64,000 bases of DNA from assembly GCF_014898095.1 (NCBI RefSeq), contig NZ_CP062946.1, forward strand, positions 1,984,001 through 2,048,000, given 5' to 3'. Under the pieces are notes generated by a model, which saw only the letters and a list, made by a program, of their open reading frames with translations, had not been told where the DNA came from and made no database searches. How positions within the stretch are numbered: the first letter of the stretch is position 1; each line of letters starts with the position of its first letter. The translations under genes and the position numbers were made by a program. Below are positions 37,964 through 46,313 of the stretch, piece after piece. Source of the DNA: Thalassotalea sp. LPB0316 (GTDB lineage Bacteria > Pseudomonadota > Gammaproteobacteria > Enterobacterales > Alteromonadaceae).

Positions 37964-39235
37964 TTACTTCTCCAAACAGCGTTTTAAAATGGCGACGAAT
38001 TGGTAGACGTCTTCAAAACTATTGTATAGCGGTACTGGCGCAAAGCGCATGACATTGGGCTCGCGCCAATCGAGTACCACACCATTTTCATCTAGGGCAT
38101 TGAATAGGGCTTTGCCATCTAAGCCTGCTTTGGTCACCATCAGTGATAATTGACAGCCACGCGCCTCTGGCTCCATCGGTGTGATGATCTGAATGTCGCC
38201 AGCTAATTCGTGCTGCAATAAATCAACCGCGTATTGGGTAAGTTTTACTGACTTTTCTCTTAAGGGTTTGATACCGCCTGCCATCGCAAAGGTTTCAAGC
38301 GAACCGCGAATTGCCGCCAGTGAAAGCACTGGTGGATTAGATAATTGCCAACCTTCGGCGGTTGGAATAGGTGAAAATTGATTATCCATTTTAAAACGGG
38401 TTGCTTTATCGTGCCCCCACCAACCGGCAAAGCGGTTAAGCTCGGTATTTTGGCAATGTTTTTTATGAATAAAACAGCCAGCAACAGAGCCAGCACCACT
38501 GTTTAAATATTTATAACTACACCAACAGGCGAAATCGACCTGCCAGTCGTGGAGCGCTAATTCAACGTTACCCACAGCATGGGCTAAATCTAAACCAATG
38601 GTAATGCCGTATTGATGAGCTAGCTCGGTTAAACGCTGCATCGGCAATACTTGGCCCGTGTAATATTGCACGCCAGGTAATAATATCAGACTAATTTCTT
38701 GATGGTGCTTTGCCAGTATTGCTTCAAAGTCTTCAAGGTGTAATAACTCATCGGCTCTTGGCTGCCACAATAAAAGATCGCTTTCATCAAAGCCGTGGTG
38801 CTTGAGCTGTGAGCAAACAGCGTAATGATCCGATGGAAAGGCGTGATCTTCAATCAGAATTTTTCGTTTGTCTGAGCTTGGCTGATAAAAACTCACCATC
38901 ATTAAATGTAAGTTGGCAGTGAGAGAGTTCATCATCACTACTTCATTTGCCTGCGCACCAACCAGCTCGGCACTGTGCTCGGTTAAAAACTCGTGGTAAG
39001 GCATCCATGGATAATCGCCTTCAAAATGGCCTTTAACACCATATGTTTGCCAAGCATCGAGCATTTCGATGACGTTTTCTCTGGCTTTTTTCGGCTGTAA
39101 GCCCAATGAATTTCCCGTGAAATAAAGGGTGTTTTCACCAGTAGTGTGCTTTGGCAGGCTAAATTGATCGCGCAGGTGTTTTAAGGGGTCTTGGCTATCA
39201 AGTGATTGGGCATAGGCTAGGGTTGGTTTAAACAT
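37964..39235 (-). CDS. kynU: Kynureninase
   Basis: PLP enzyme cleaving (3-hydroxy)kynurenine to (3-hydroxy)anthranilate plus alanine. From ATG 39235 it has 423 residues, with YFTGNSLGLQP near the start, GLDLAHAVGN, and the PLP-binding Lys in WCSYKYLNSGAG. ATG 39235 has AAGGAG eight bases upstream. The frame is open to 39400, but that stretch overlaps the upstream gene, so it is not used. Confidence 0.95.
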   Translation of the reverse strand: MFKPTLAYAQSLDSQDPLKHLRDQFSLPKHTTGENTLYFTGNSLGLQPKKARENVIEMLDAWQTYGVKGHFEGDYPWMPYHEFLTEHSAELVGAQANEVVMMNSLTANLHLMMVSFYQPSSDKRKILIEDHAFPSDHYAVCSQLKHHGFDESDLLLWQPRADELLHLEDFEAILAKHHQEISLILLPGVQYYTGQVLPMQRLTELAHQYGITIGLDLAHAVGNVELALHDWQVDFACWCSYKYLNSGAGSVAGCFIHKKHCQNTELNRFAGWWGHDKATRFKMDNQFSPIPTAEGWQLSNPPVLSLAAIRGSLETFAMAGGIKPLREKSVKLTQYAVDLLQHELAGDIQIITPMEPEARGCQLSLMVTKAGLDGKALFNALDENGVVLDWREPNVMRFAPVPLYNSFEDVYQFVAILKRCLEK

Positions 39236-39239
39236 GCTG

Positions 39240-40097
39240 TTACTCCTTAAAAACGGCGATGTCTTCTTGCTTAATTGGGGTATATAACACCGGATTTGAT
39301 GGCGCAGCATCGTTAACAAAAGCAGGAAGTTGAAGGTTGAGAAAATAAAAACCATCAGCAATCTCATTACTGATGTAAGCAAGTTCGGTGACAGTGGCAT
39401 TGACCCGACTTTGTTGTGCGACTTTTCGTGAATTAGGGATTACGTCCCAAAAAATATGATGATTGTTGAGTAAGCCATCGTCATTCATTTTATCAATTGA
39501 AGGCATATCAACGACCAAGTGGTTTACACCGCGTTCGAACAAGTAGCGAATTGCTTGTGTGGTGAAAAAAGCATTAGGTGTTTGCTCGCAATAAGCGAGG
39601 TGCTTTTTACTCACCGGGTTATCGAGTGTCCGAATGACCAAGCCATGGAGCTGGGCATCTGAATAATCTTGTAACTGCTCGCTTAATGCGGCTTTTGTGA
39701 TCACGCGATCGTTACTGGCTAATGCCACAGCGTAGCTTTCGCTTTGTTCACAGGCATTAACTGGCGTTACGCTAATCAGCACTGTCGGGATCAGCGCCGG
39801 TATATCGAGCTGATCGATAGTCAAAGTATCACGCTCGTCCAAGTGGCAAATATGGCCCAAGGTTTCTGTGTGTGTCCCGTTACAATGCGGGTTAAAGCTA
39901 AGCTCATTAACATTGCAACTGCCGTTCTTGCGGGTATTGCCGATAAAGCCGCCAGCTTGCATCGGCCGTTTAGTCGCTTGAGCGGCACCAAAGTGATTGG
40001 GTTGCGGTTGATTGAAGTTCAGCTCAATCGCCAAACTTTGACCTTGGCTAATATCGAGTTGATATTGCTGTGATTGATGATTAACTAGCACGTCCAT
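39240..40097 (-). CDS. Cyclase-family metal-dependent hydrolase, likely kynurenine formamidase
   Basis: A 285-residue cyclase/KynB-superfamily protein. The metal motif appears as HCNGTHTETLGHI, a variant of HxGTHxDxPxH with Glu for Asp. Its position between kynU and the 3-hydroxyanthranilate dioxygenase gene supports hydrolysis of N-formylkynurenine to kynurenine, but the protein is longer than classical KynB (about 210), so the substrate is inferred from context. Four bases from kynU and five from the dioxygenase gene. Confidence 0.78.
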   Translation of the reverse strand: MDVLVNHQSQQYQLDISQGQSLAIELNFNQPQPNHFGAAQATKRPMQAGGFIGNTRKNGSCNVNELSFNPHCNGTHTETLGHICHLDERDTLTIDQLDIPALIPTVLISVTPVNACEQSESYAVALASNDRVITKAALSEQLQDYSDAQLHGLVIRTLDNPVSKKHLAYCEQTPNAFFTTQAIRYLFERGVNHLVVDMPSIDKMNDDGLLNNHHIFWDVIPNSRKVAQQSRVNATVTELAYISNEIADGFYFLNLQLPAFVNDAAPSNPVLYTPIKQEDIAVFKE

Positions 40098-40102
40098 AGG
40101 CG

Positions 40103-40639
40103 TTACTTTTTATATTTGTCAGGAATTTCAAAGCTAAAACCACAGGCTTTACATTGCGCGTGATCGGTAAAAAAGCGCTCAAACACTTTAGGTAAGTCTG
40201 TTTCAATATTGGCTAAGGCAAACGCCTCGCGGTACATCAAAGCGTGGCAATCACGGCAGTACCAATGGAGTTCATCGAGTTGCTGCTCGCCGCGTTTTTG
40301 CTCAACCACCATACCGATAGTGTTTTCAAAGCGCTGTGGCGAATGCAGTACTTTCGGTGGTAGGAGAAATAATTCGCCTTGTTTTATTGTTATATCTTTA
40401 AATATCGGCTGATTGTTATCATCGTGTTCGATAACCTGTAAGATCATATCGCCTTCAATTTGATAAAACAGCTCAGGCGTTTCGTTGTAGTGGTAGTCGC
40501 TGCGGTTGTTTGGTCCGCCGACGATCATCACAATAAAGTCATCTTGTTCAAATACTTGCTTATTACAAACGGGCGGTTTTAATTGCTCGCGATGATCTTC
40601 AATCCACTGGCTAATATTGATTGGCATGCTATATAACAT
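40103..40639 (-). CDS. 3-hydroxyanthranilate 3,4-dioxygenase
   Basis: Opens 3-hydroxyanthranilate to 2-amino-3-carboxymuconate semialdehyde. The 178-residue cupin has VGGPNNRSDYHYNETPE (His and Glu iron ligands), PPKVLHSPQRF (third ligand His), and a C-terminal rubredoxin-like second iron site, CRDC...CKAC. That second site marks the bacterial-type enzyme. The start ATG 40639 has AAGGAG seven bases upstream. Confidence 0.96.
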   Translation of the reverse strand: MLYSMPINISQWIEDHREQLKPPVCNKQVFEQDDFIVMIVGGPNNRSDYHYNETPELFYQIEGDMILQVIEHDDNNQPIFKDITIKQGELFLLPPKVLHSPQRFENTIGMVVEQKRGEQQLDELHWYCRDCHALMYREAFALANIETDLPKVFERFFTDHAQCKACGFSFEIPDKYKK

Positions 40640-40642
40640 CAG

Positions 40643-41068
40643 TTACTCCTTAATATGGGCGATACATTTGAGCTCTATCGCAATTGGCGTGGGGAGTTTG
40701 TTTATTTCAACGGTTGTTCGACAGGGCTGATTATCTTTGAAGTACTCAGCATAGATCTTGTTGTAGGTGGCAAAATCATCATCCATATTGGTTAAAAAGA
40801 CGGTGACATCAACCAAATCCATCCAACTGGCATTAGACGCTTCTAAAATGGTGCGAACATTTTGAAATACGCTGTGGCATTGCGCTTCGATATCGTAGCT
40901 CTTTATCTTGCCGTTACTGTCTAGCTCAACACCTGGAATATCGCTTGATGTTGCACTTCTCGGGCCAACGCCTGAGAGGAATAACAAGTTGCCAACGCGT
41001 TTAGCATGAGGGTATAAGCCCACTGGTTTTGGGGCTTTATTGGTATTAAAGGTAGTATTTTCTGTCAT
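40643..41068 (-). CDS. RidA-family protein, likely 2-aminomuconate deaminase
   Basis: A 141-residue YjgF/RidA-family protein: LYPHAKRVGNLLFLSGVGPR, DIEAQCHSVFQNVRTILEA, FKDNQPCRTTVEI and PTPIAIELKCIAHI. In kynurenine gene clusters this family member acts as 2-aminomuconate deaminase (AmnD/NbaF type), giving 4-oxalocrotonate. General 2-aminoacrylate deaminase (RidA) activity is the alternative; context favours the former. Preceded by a 221-base gap, so it may start a separate transcript. Confidence 0.82.
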   Translation of the reverse strand: MTENTTFNTNKAPKPVGLYPHAKRVGNLLFLSGVGPRSATSSDIPGVELDSNGKIKSYDIEAQCHSVFQNVRTILEASNASWMDLVDVTVFLTNMDDDFATYNKIYAEYFKDNQPCRTTVEINKLPTPIAIELKCIAHIKE

Positions 41069-41289
41069 AATAATTCTCGTTTTTAGACAACGATAAAAGC
41101 ACCACTTAACAAGTGATGACGAAAGAAGATGGCCTATACAAAGGTTAGGCTAAAGATAGGTAGCTGTTAAGCAGGGCTCCACTTACAGCCTAAGGGGCTA
41201 GCAAATATCGCCCCTGAAGATTTGAATTTGTAACAAGTAACGCTCATTTTTTATTATTGGTATAAGTTGTGTTGTTGGTTAATTGTTCG

Positions 41290-42735
41290 TTATGTGTATT
41301 TTATACACACGTTTTTAGCTTCCGTAAAGAAGCGCATAGCTTCTTCACCACCTTCACGGCCTAAGCCCGATTGTTTCATACCGCCAAACGGGGTTCTCAA
41401 ATCGCGGTGTAGCCAACAGTTGACCCAAACAATCCCGGTTTGTAATTGTTCGGCAATATCGTGAGCATTCGCCAAGTTTTTGGTCCAAACCGTGGCGGCT
41501 AGGCCGTAATCACTATCGTTTGCTAGTGTTATCGCTTCATCAATCGAGTCAAACGGCGTTAAGGTCACTACCGGGCCAAATATTTCTTGCTGATTACACT
41601 CATGCTCGTTGGCTAAGCCTTCAATAATTGTCGGCTGTAGGTAGTAACCATCAGCTAGTCGGCCTGCTAATTTAACTTGTTCACCACCTGTGAGAATAGT
41701 TGCGCCCGATTGCTTGGCTCGCTCAATAAAGCCTAAAACTTTATTGAGATGAGGTTTTGAAACAATCGCGCCCATGGCCGTTTGTTCATTGGCTGGATCG
41801 GCGGGCATTAACGCTTTTGCTTTTTCGACTAAGGCACGTTTGAAGTCTTGATAAATTTCTCGCTGAACATAAATACGCGATGCACATAAACAAATCTGCC
41901 CTTGATTGGCAAAGCTAGCGCGAAAGATTTCATTTAAGGTGAGTTCCATGTCACAATCGTTTAATACGATAGCGGGGTTTTTACCACCAAGCTCAAGCGA
42001 TAGCTTTTTAAATTGCGGGGCGAGTTGAGTTGCGATATAAGCGCCGGTTTGCGTGCCTCCGGTAAACGAAATCGCTTTGATGTCTCGATGCTGACAAATT
42101 AAATTACCAATGGTTTTGCCTTCGCCGTGTAAGATAGCTAATACACCTTCGGGTAACCCCGCTTGTTGGCATATTTTACCTAGCATACTCGCCGTTTTGG
42201 GCGTTACTTCTGACGGCTTTGCAATCACACAATTACCAGCTGCCAGCGCTGGTGCAATCTTCCAAGTAAATAAATACAAGGGTAAATTCCACGGGCTGAT
42301 ACAGCCGACAATACCAACAGGTTGCCTAAGCGTATAATTAATGGCGTTATTGGGCATATGGTGGGCTTGGCTAGCAAATTGTGACGCCGCTGCGGCAAAA
42401 AATTTAAAATTACTCGCCGCTCTTGGAATATCAACTGAGCGTGCAAGGCTAATCGGTTTACCATTATCTAGCGACTCAGCTTGGGCGAGCTCTTCAAGGT
42501 TTTGCTCAATTAATTGAGCAATCTTGATCAAGATATCACTGCGCTGCTCACTGGGCATTTGCGCCCAAGATTTTTGTGCCCGTTTTGCTGCCACAATAGC
42601 CAACTCAAGATCAGCCTCATCACTATTGGGGATACTACCGTAGACTTGGCCCGTTGCCGGGCAAATATTGTCGAGATAATTTTTTGATACCGGCGCAAGG
42701 TGCTGATTGCCGATAAAGTTATCAATGTTATCCAT
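41290..42735 (-). CDS. Aldehyde dehydrogenase, likely 2-aminomuconate 6-semialdehyde dehydrogenase
   Basis: NAD-dependent aldehyde dehydrogenase, 481 residues from ATG 42735. Active-site Glu in LELGGKNPA and Cys in NQGQICLCASRIYV are present, along with WNLPLYLFTWKIAPALAAGN and GFTGGTQTG-type NAD loop (SFTGGTQTGAYIA). In this cluster the expected substrate is 2-aminomuconate semialdehyde (AmnC/NbaE). The open extension to 42804 overlaps the SDR and was not used. Its last codons contain a perfect palindrome TGTGTAT-TTT-ATACACA (41293-41309). Confidence 0.85.
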   Translation of the reverse strand: MDNIDNFIGNQHLAPVSKNYLDNICPATGQVYGSIPNSDEADLELAIVAAKRAQKSWAQMPSEQRSDILIKIAQLIEQNLEELAQAESLDNGKPISLARSVDIPRAASNFKFFAAAASQFASQAHHMPNNAINYTLRQPVGIVGCISPWNLPLYLFTWKIAPALAAGNCVIAKPSEVTPKTASMLGKICQQAGLPEGVLAILHGEGKTIGNLICQHRDIKAISFTGGTQTGAYIATQLAPQFKKLSLELGGKNPAIVLNDCDMELTLNEIFRASFANQGQICLCASRIYVQREIYQDFKRALVEKAKALMPADPANEQTAMGAIVSKPHLNKVLGFIERAKQSGATILTGGEQVKLAGRLADGYYLQPTIIEGLANEHECNQQEIFGPVVTLTPFDSIDEAITLANDSDYGLAATVWTKNLANAHDIAEQLQTGIVWVNCWLHRDLRTPFGGMKQSGLGREGGEEAMRFFTEAKNVCIKYT

Positions 42736-42742
42736 TTTACAC

Positions 42743-43531
42743 CTACAAACAGCTAGTTCGGCCACCATCGACTGGTAGGTTGATACCCGTAATGTAACCT
42801 GCACTTGGCGACGCTAAAAAGGTCACGGCATTGGCAAACTCTTCTGGTTCGGCAAATCGGTTCATTGGAATAGTGGCTTTCTCATTGATTGTTGCTTGTT
42901 CAACGGAGATATTTTGCTTTTTCGCTTTGCCTTCGATAATGGCATCGAGCCTTGCGGTGGCCGTTGCGCCTGGTAACACGTTGTTTACCGTAATGTTATA
43001 TGGGCCTAATTCATTAGCTAGTGTTTTTGCCCAGCTGGCGACGGCGCCGCGAATAGTATTTGACACACCTAAACCATTAATCGGCTGTTTAACTGATGTC
43101 GATATCACGTTGATAATACGACCATAGCCTTTTTCTTTCATTTTAGGGGTGACTAATTGGGCAATATTTTGATTGTTGATCAGGTGTTGCTCAAAAGCTT
43201 TGACAAACAGCATAGGATCGCTTTGGCTAGCTAATCCGGGGGCAGGGCCACCGGTATTGTTAATGACAATGTCGATTGAAGGCACTTTTGTTAAATGCTC
43301 CTCGAGGGCTTTTTTAACTTGCTCAGGATCGGAAAAATCAGCAACTAAAATGTGGTGCTGCTGTTCAAATGAAGTATCGAGCTGCGCTTTGACTTGCGCC
43401 AAGCTTTCAGGATTTCGAGCAAATAGGGTAACGTTTGCGCCGTGAGCGGCAAGGGCAATAGCGCAGGCTTTGCCAATACCTTGGCTAGCCCCGCAAACTA
43501 AGGCGTTTTGTTGTGTCATGTTAAGATTCAT
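42743..43531 (-). CDS. Short-chain dehydrogenase/reductase in the kynurenine cluster
   Basis: A 262-residue SDR: VCGASQGIGKACA loop, NNTGGPAPG (NNAG variant with Thr), catalytic Ser (VISTSVKQP), and C-terminal GYITGINLPVDGG. The usual YxxxK Tyr is not obvious: the segment after the Ser reads GLGVSNTIRGAVASWAKTLA, lacking Tyr and Lys in the normal places. This resembles a divergent SDR clade often seen beside kynurenine genes; function unassigned. It is the first gene of the cluster, seven bases from the aldehyde dehydrogenase gene. An ATG four codons later is possible. Confidence 0.78.
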   Translation of the reverse strand: MNLNMTQQNALVCGASQGIGKACAIALAAHGANVTLFARNPESLAQVKAQLDTSFEQQHHILVADFSDPEQVKKALEEHLTKVPSIDIVINNTGGPAPGLASQSDPMLFVKAFEQHLINNQNIAQLVTPKMKEKGYGRIINVISTSVKQPINGLGVSNTIRGAVASWAKTLANELGPYNITVNNVLPGATATARLDAIIEGKAKKQNISVEQATINEKATIPMNRFAEPEEFANAVTFLASPSAGYITGINLPVDGGRTSCL

Positions 43532-43658
43532 ATAGCCAACTTTTATCTTTTTTCTTATGTGGTTATGATCTTTTTAACACAGCTGATTAAAAAATGTCAG
43601 TGTTTTGTGCCAATAATATTTTGTGTTTCTATGGATTGTTTTTCTGTTGGTTAATATT

Positions 43659-43686
43659 TTGACTTTGTCTCGATAATCAGTAAATT
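43659..43686 (+). promoter_or_regulatory. Putative sigma70 promoter for the alpha/beta hydrolase gene
   Basis: TTGACT, 16 bases, TAAATT, about 40 bases before the ATG at 43730, in the 198-base divergent gap that also serves the kynurenine cluster. Confidence 0.35.
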
Positions 43687-43729
43687 GTTAGTTTGTTAAA
43701 TTTTATTCAGCGGTTCTATCAGCAGCTCT

Positions 43730-44515
43730 ATGGTTCAGTTTTCAGGTGTTCAGTTACTCGGCGATTTCTCGACAAACCACCCAGTTATTGTACTTTTACA
43801 CAGTTCGTTAAGTTCTTCAAAACAATGGTGGGCCTTAACATCTCATACTAAATCGGCTTACCGAGTTATCAATGTTGATTTGCTCAGTTATGGCCAGGCA
43901 GATAAAGTACAAGATGAAAAAAACTATAGTTTTGAAGTAGAAAAACAAAGGATTACTCAAGTACTTAGGCATTATAATATTGATCGCTTTCACCTAGTTG
44001 GTCACTCATTTGGTGGTGCACTGGCATTAAAGCTTGCCGTTGAGCAGCCCAGATCTGTGTTGTCGTTGAGCCTTTTTGAACCCGTCGCATTTCATCTTCT
44101 GCCGAAAGATAGCGCTGATTATGATGAGGCGGTCACTTTTTCAACCAATGTGCTCAATAGTGAGCCTTATCAAGCCGCTGAAGTCTTTACCAATTACTGG
44201 AATACGCCAGGCTTTTTTGTCGGTTTACCTCAAAAAATGCAAGATTTAATGGCTGCTGATATGCCCAAGGTAAACCTTGATTTTCAGGCTTTAATGGCGG
44301 AAAGATATAGTGTCGAAGATGTTAACGTGATTCAAGCACCCGTGCTATTGATGAAAGGCTCCTTGAGCACACATTTGGCACACCAAATCATTAAATTGCT
44401 TTTACAATCCTTGCCTCATGCTACACTAAAAACCTTTAAAGCAGGTCACATGGCACCTGTGAGTCATGCACAAGAAGTGCAAGCTGAGATTTATCAATTT
44501 ATAACTAGTACTTAA
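43730..44515 (+). CDS. Alpha/beta hydrolase
   Basis: A 261-residue soluble hydrolase. Oxyanion region LLHSSLSSSKQWW, nucleophile elbow GHSFGGALALKLA (Ser), and C-terminal His in FKAGHMAPVSH complete a plausible triad. Nothing in the sequence identifies the substrate. It diverges from the kynurenine cluster and precedes a TPR gene by four bases, so the two are likely co-transcribed. Confidence 0.85.
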   Translation: MVQFSGVQLLGDFSTNHPVIVLLHSSLSSSKQWWALTSHTKSAYRVINVDLLSYGQADKVQDEKNYSFEVEKQRITQVLRHYNIDRFHLVGHSFGGALALKLAVEQPRSVLSLSLFEPVAFHLLPKDSADYDEAVTFSTNVLNSEPYQAAEVFTNYWNTPGFFVGLPQKMQDLMAADMPKVNLDFQALMAERYSVEDVNVIQAPVLLMKGSLSTHLAHQIIKLLLQSLPHATLKTFKAGHMAPVSHAQEVQAEIYQFITST

Positions 44516-44519
44516 CGAG

Positions 44520-45455
44520 ATGAAAAAGCACCTTCTTTATGCCTCTTTGATAACTTTAACCGCGTATAGTGGGTTTTTCCCAGCTGTTGCGGCGCAAAGT
44601 CAGACTATTCAAGAAGTTTGTATCTCATCACAATTAAAGTGTCTAACTGAAATTGACCAACGCCAACCACTAACTCGACCACAGTCGTTTGAATGGTATC
44701 AAATGGAAATGCTCAGGCAGCAAAGTCTGTTTGAATTAGAGCGTTTTGATGAATTGATCGCCGTGTTAGCACCATGGCAAAACTACGATAACTTGCCACA
44801 TTCATTTGCTTTGTCGGTGGCTATTCACAAGGCAAAAATGCAACTTATGCTAGGCGATAAAGTATCTGCGCATAACGAGCTTAATTACGCTGTTAATGTA
44901 TTGAGTGAAATTACTAATTTTAACGGTAATCCTATGCTGATCGTGATGATGGCTAACGCACTGTTGGTGATGGACGAGTACGACAAAGGGTATCAAACAT
45001 TAGTTGCCTTGGAGGCCAAATACCAGCGTTCCCCCGATCCTCTACTCAAGCGAGAAATGTATGCTAATTTAGGTCATTTAGCTTCTCGGTTAAAAAAGCA
45101 CGAAGAAAGTATTGCTTATCGTAAACTGTCGTTAGAAGGTGCTGAAGGGGTTGGCAATACTCAACAAGTCGGCGTTGCTCACTTTAATTTAGCGGCAGCT
45201 TATGCCGAAACCGAGCAGTATTTTGAAGCGATTACGCATTATCAACATGCAATCGACTCGGCCCGCCAGTCATTTGATCAGCAAATGGGCACCAAAGCGA
45301 AAATAAGGCTAATTGAGTGTTACTTGGCAATCGGTAACTATGCTAATGCTAAAGAGGTCATAGCTACGATCAACCTATACAATATTGCTAAGTATGACGA
45401 GCAACGTTACCAAGCGTTATTAGAGCAATTAAACAAAAAAAGCCCTACTAAGTAG
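44520..45455 (+). CDS. Exported TPR-repeat protein
   Basis: A 311-residue protein with a signal peptide (residues 1-25, ending AVAAQS) and predominantly helical sequence. Recognisable TPR-like helices run from about residue 170: REMYANLGHLASRLKKHEES, GVAHFNLAAAYAETEQYFEA, then KIRLIECYLAIGNYANAKEV. No catalytic domain. Probably a periplasmic scaffold; partner unknown. Its stop codon lies inside the hairpin that terminates the facing heat-shock gene. Confidence 0.8.
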   Translation: MKKHLLYASLITLTAYSGFFPAVAAQSQTIQEVCISSQLKCLTEIDQRQPLTRPQSFEWYQMEMLRQQSLFELERFDELIAVLAPWQNYDNLPHSFALSVAIHKAKMQLMLGDKVSAHNELNYAVNVLSEITNFNGNPMLIVMMANALLVMDEYDKGYQTLVALEAKYQRSPDPLLKREMYANLGHLASRLKKHEESIAYRKLSLEGAEGVGNTQQVGVAHFNLAAAYAETEQYFEAITHYQHAIDSARQSFDQQMGTKAKIRLIECYLAIGNYANAKEVIATINLYNIAKYDEQRYQALLEQLNKKSPTK

Positions 45456-45461
45456 TAGGGC
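45435..45461 (-). terminator. Terminator for the small heat-shock gene, overlapping the TPR gene 3' end
   Basis: GCCCTACT-ACTT-AGTAGGGC followed on the minus strand by TTTTTTT. The plus-strand TPR stop (TAG 45453-45455) is in the stem. Confidence 0.8.
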
Positions 45462-45524
45462 AAAAGTAACACGTTGGGAGGTTGTCAATGAGGCGACCTT
45501 GTTGTTCAAGGCCGCAACTAATCG

Positions 45525-45971
45525 TTAATTTTCGATTAGTTTACTACCGTTAATCGCTATTTTTCTCGGCTTAAGTGCTTCTGGAATCTCTCTTTCTAGT
45601 TCGATATGTAATAAACCGTTTTCCAGTTGGGCGCTGATGACTTTGACGTGATCCCCTAATTGGAATTTACGTTCAAAGTTGCGCTCGGCAATACCTTGGT
45701 GAAGGAAAGTACGTTGTACTTTTTCGTCAGATGGCGCTTTAGTGCCAGTAACTATCAAAGTGTTTTGTTTTGATTCGATATCTAGTTCATCTTCAACAAA
45801 ACCAGCGATAGCCATAGTAATTCTGTATTTGTCTTCTGCAATCAATTCTATGTTGTACGGAGGGTACGAAGATTGTTTTTCTTGACGAGAAGCTTTGTCA
45901 ATTAAGCCAGCTAGGTGGTCAAAACCAATAAAAGAACGGTATAAAGGGCTTAAGTCTGTATTTGTACGCAT
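45525..45971 (-). CDS. ibpA: Small heat-shock protein, IbpA type (Hsp20)
   Basis: Holdase chaperone that binds unfolding proteins in inclusion bodies. The 148-residue protein starts RTNTDLSPLYRSFIGFDHLA, like E. coli IbpA, followed by the alpha-crystallin domain (YPPYNIELIAEDKYRITMAI, GIAERNFERKFQL, ENGLLHIELEREIPE) and the C-terminal IxI-type tail (RKIAING). ATG 45971 has AGGA seven bases upstream; ATG 45977 would be too close to it. Upstream lie a sigma32-like promoter and a hairpin masking the ribosome site. Confidence 0.95.
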   Translation of the reverse strand: MRTNTDLSPLYRSFIGFDHLAGLIDKASRQEKQSSYPPYNIELIAEDKYRITMAIAGFVEDELDIESKQNTLIVTGTKAPSDEKVQRTFLHQGIAERNFERKFQLGDHVKVISAQLENGLLHIELEREIPEALKPRKIAINGSKLIEN

Positions 45972-45974
45972 GTG

Positions 45975-45999
45975 CATATCCTATCTATTTAGCAATATG
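45975..45999 (-). promoter_or_regulatory. ROSE-like RNA thermometer hairpin over the ibpA Shine-Dalgarno
   Basis: In the minus-strand mRNA, CAUAUUGCU (45999-45991) pairs with AGGAUAUG (45982-45975): C-G, A-U, U-A, A-U, U-A, U-G, bulged G, C-G, U-A, with loop AAAUAGAU. The UUGCU opposite AGGA with a bulged G is the hallmark of ROSE elements, which control small heat-shock genes in proteobacteria. Thermal opening would expose the AGGA seven bases from the start. The longer leader (to about 46111) could form the upstream ROSE stems. Confidence 0.72.
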
Positions 46000-46118
46000 T
46001 AAAACATTGACACGAGCAATGGGTGATATTCGGTTACACCATAGCAACTCATGCCAACAAGAGGCCTTTCATAAAGAACAGGCGGTTAAATGTGTCCCAT
46101 TACGGCGACTACAATTAA

Positions 46119-46148
46119 GATATGTGTATCGGCCAAATAGATTTCAAG
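46119..46148 (-). promoter_or_regulatory. Sigma32-like promoter for ibpA
   Basis: On the minus strand CTTGAAA (46148-46142), a 13-base gap, then TACACATAT (46128-46120), against consensus CTTGAAA / CCCCATNT. It would give a leader of about 140 bases, typical for ROSE-controlled genes. Confidence 0.55.
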
Positions 46149-46265
46149 GGAAAAATTAAAAAAATAAATACCCTTGGTTTAAGTTGTTGAAATTTAAGTT
46201 TTTATTTTTTTTGTTTTTTTGCGCGGTTGTGATCGAACGCGATCAGGAGAGCTGCATTAAAGAGA

Positions 46266-46292
46266 TGAAAAAGGCAGTATCAACTGCCTTTT
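46266..46292 (-). terminator. Rho-independent terminator after the exported peroxiredoxin gene
   Basis: AAAGGCAGT-TGAT-ACTGCCTTT followed by TT on the minus strand, 22 bases beyond the stop. Confidence 0.75.
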
Positions 46293-46313
46293 GTAGGAAT
46301 ATTTGAAAGACAA

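Noticed and set aside
39236..39400. N-terminal extension of kynureninase with a hydrophobic stretch that could be a membrane anchor
   Set aside because: It overlaps the upstream formamidase-like gene, and a strong ribosome site (AAGGAG) marks ATG 39235 as the start.
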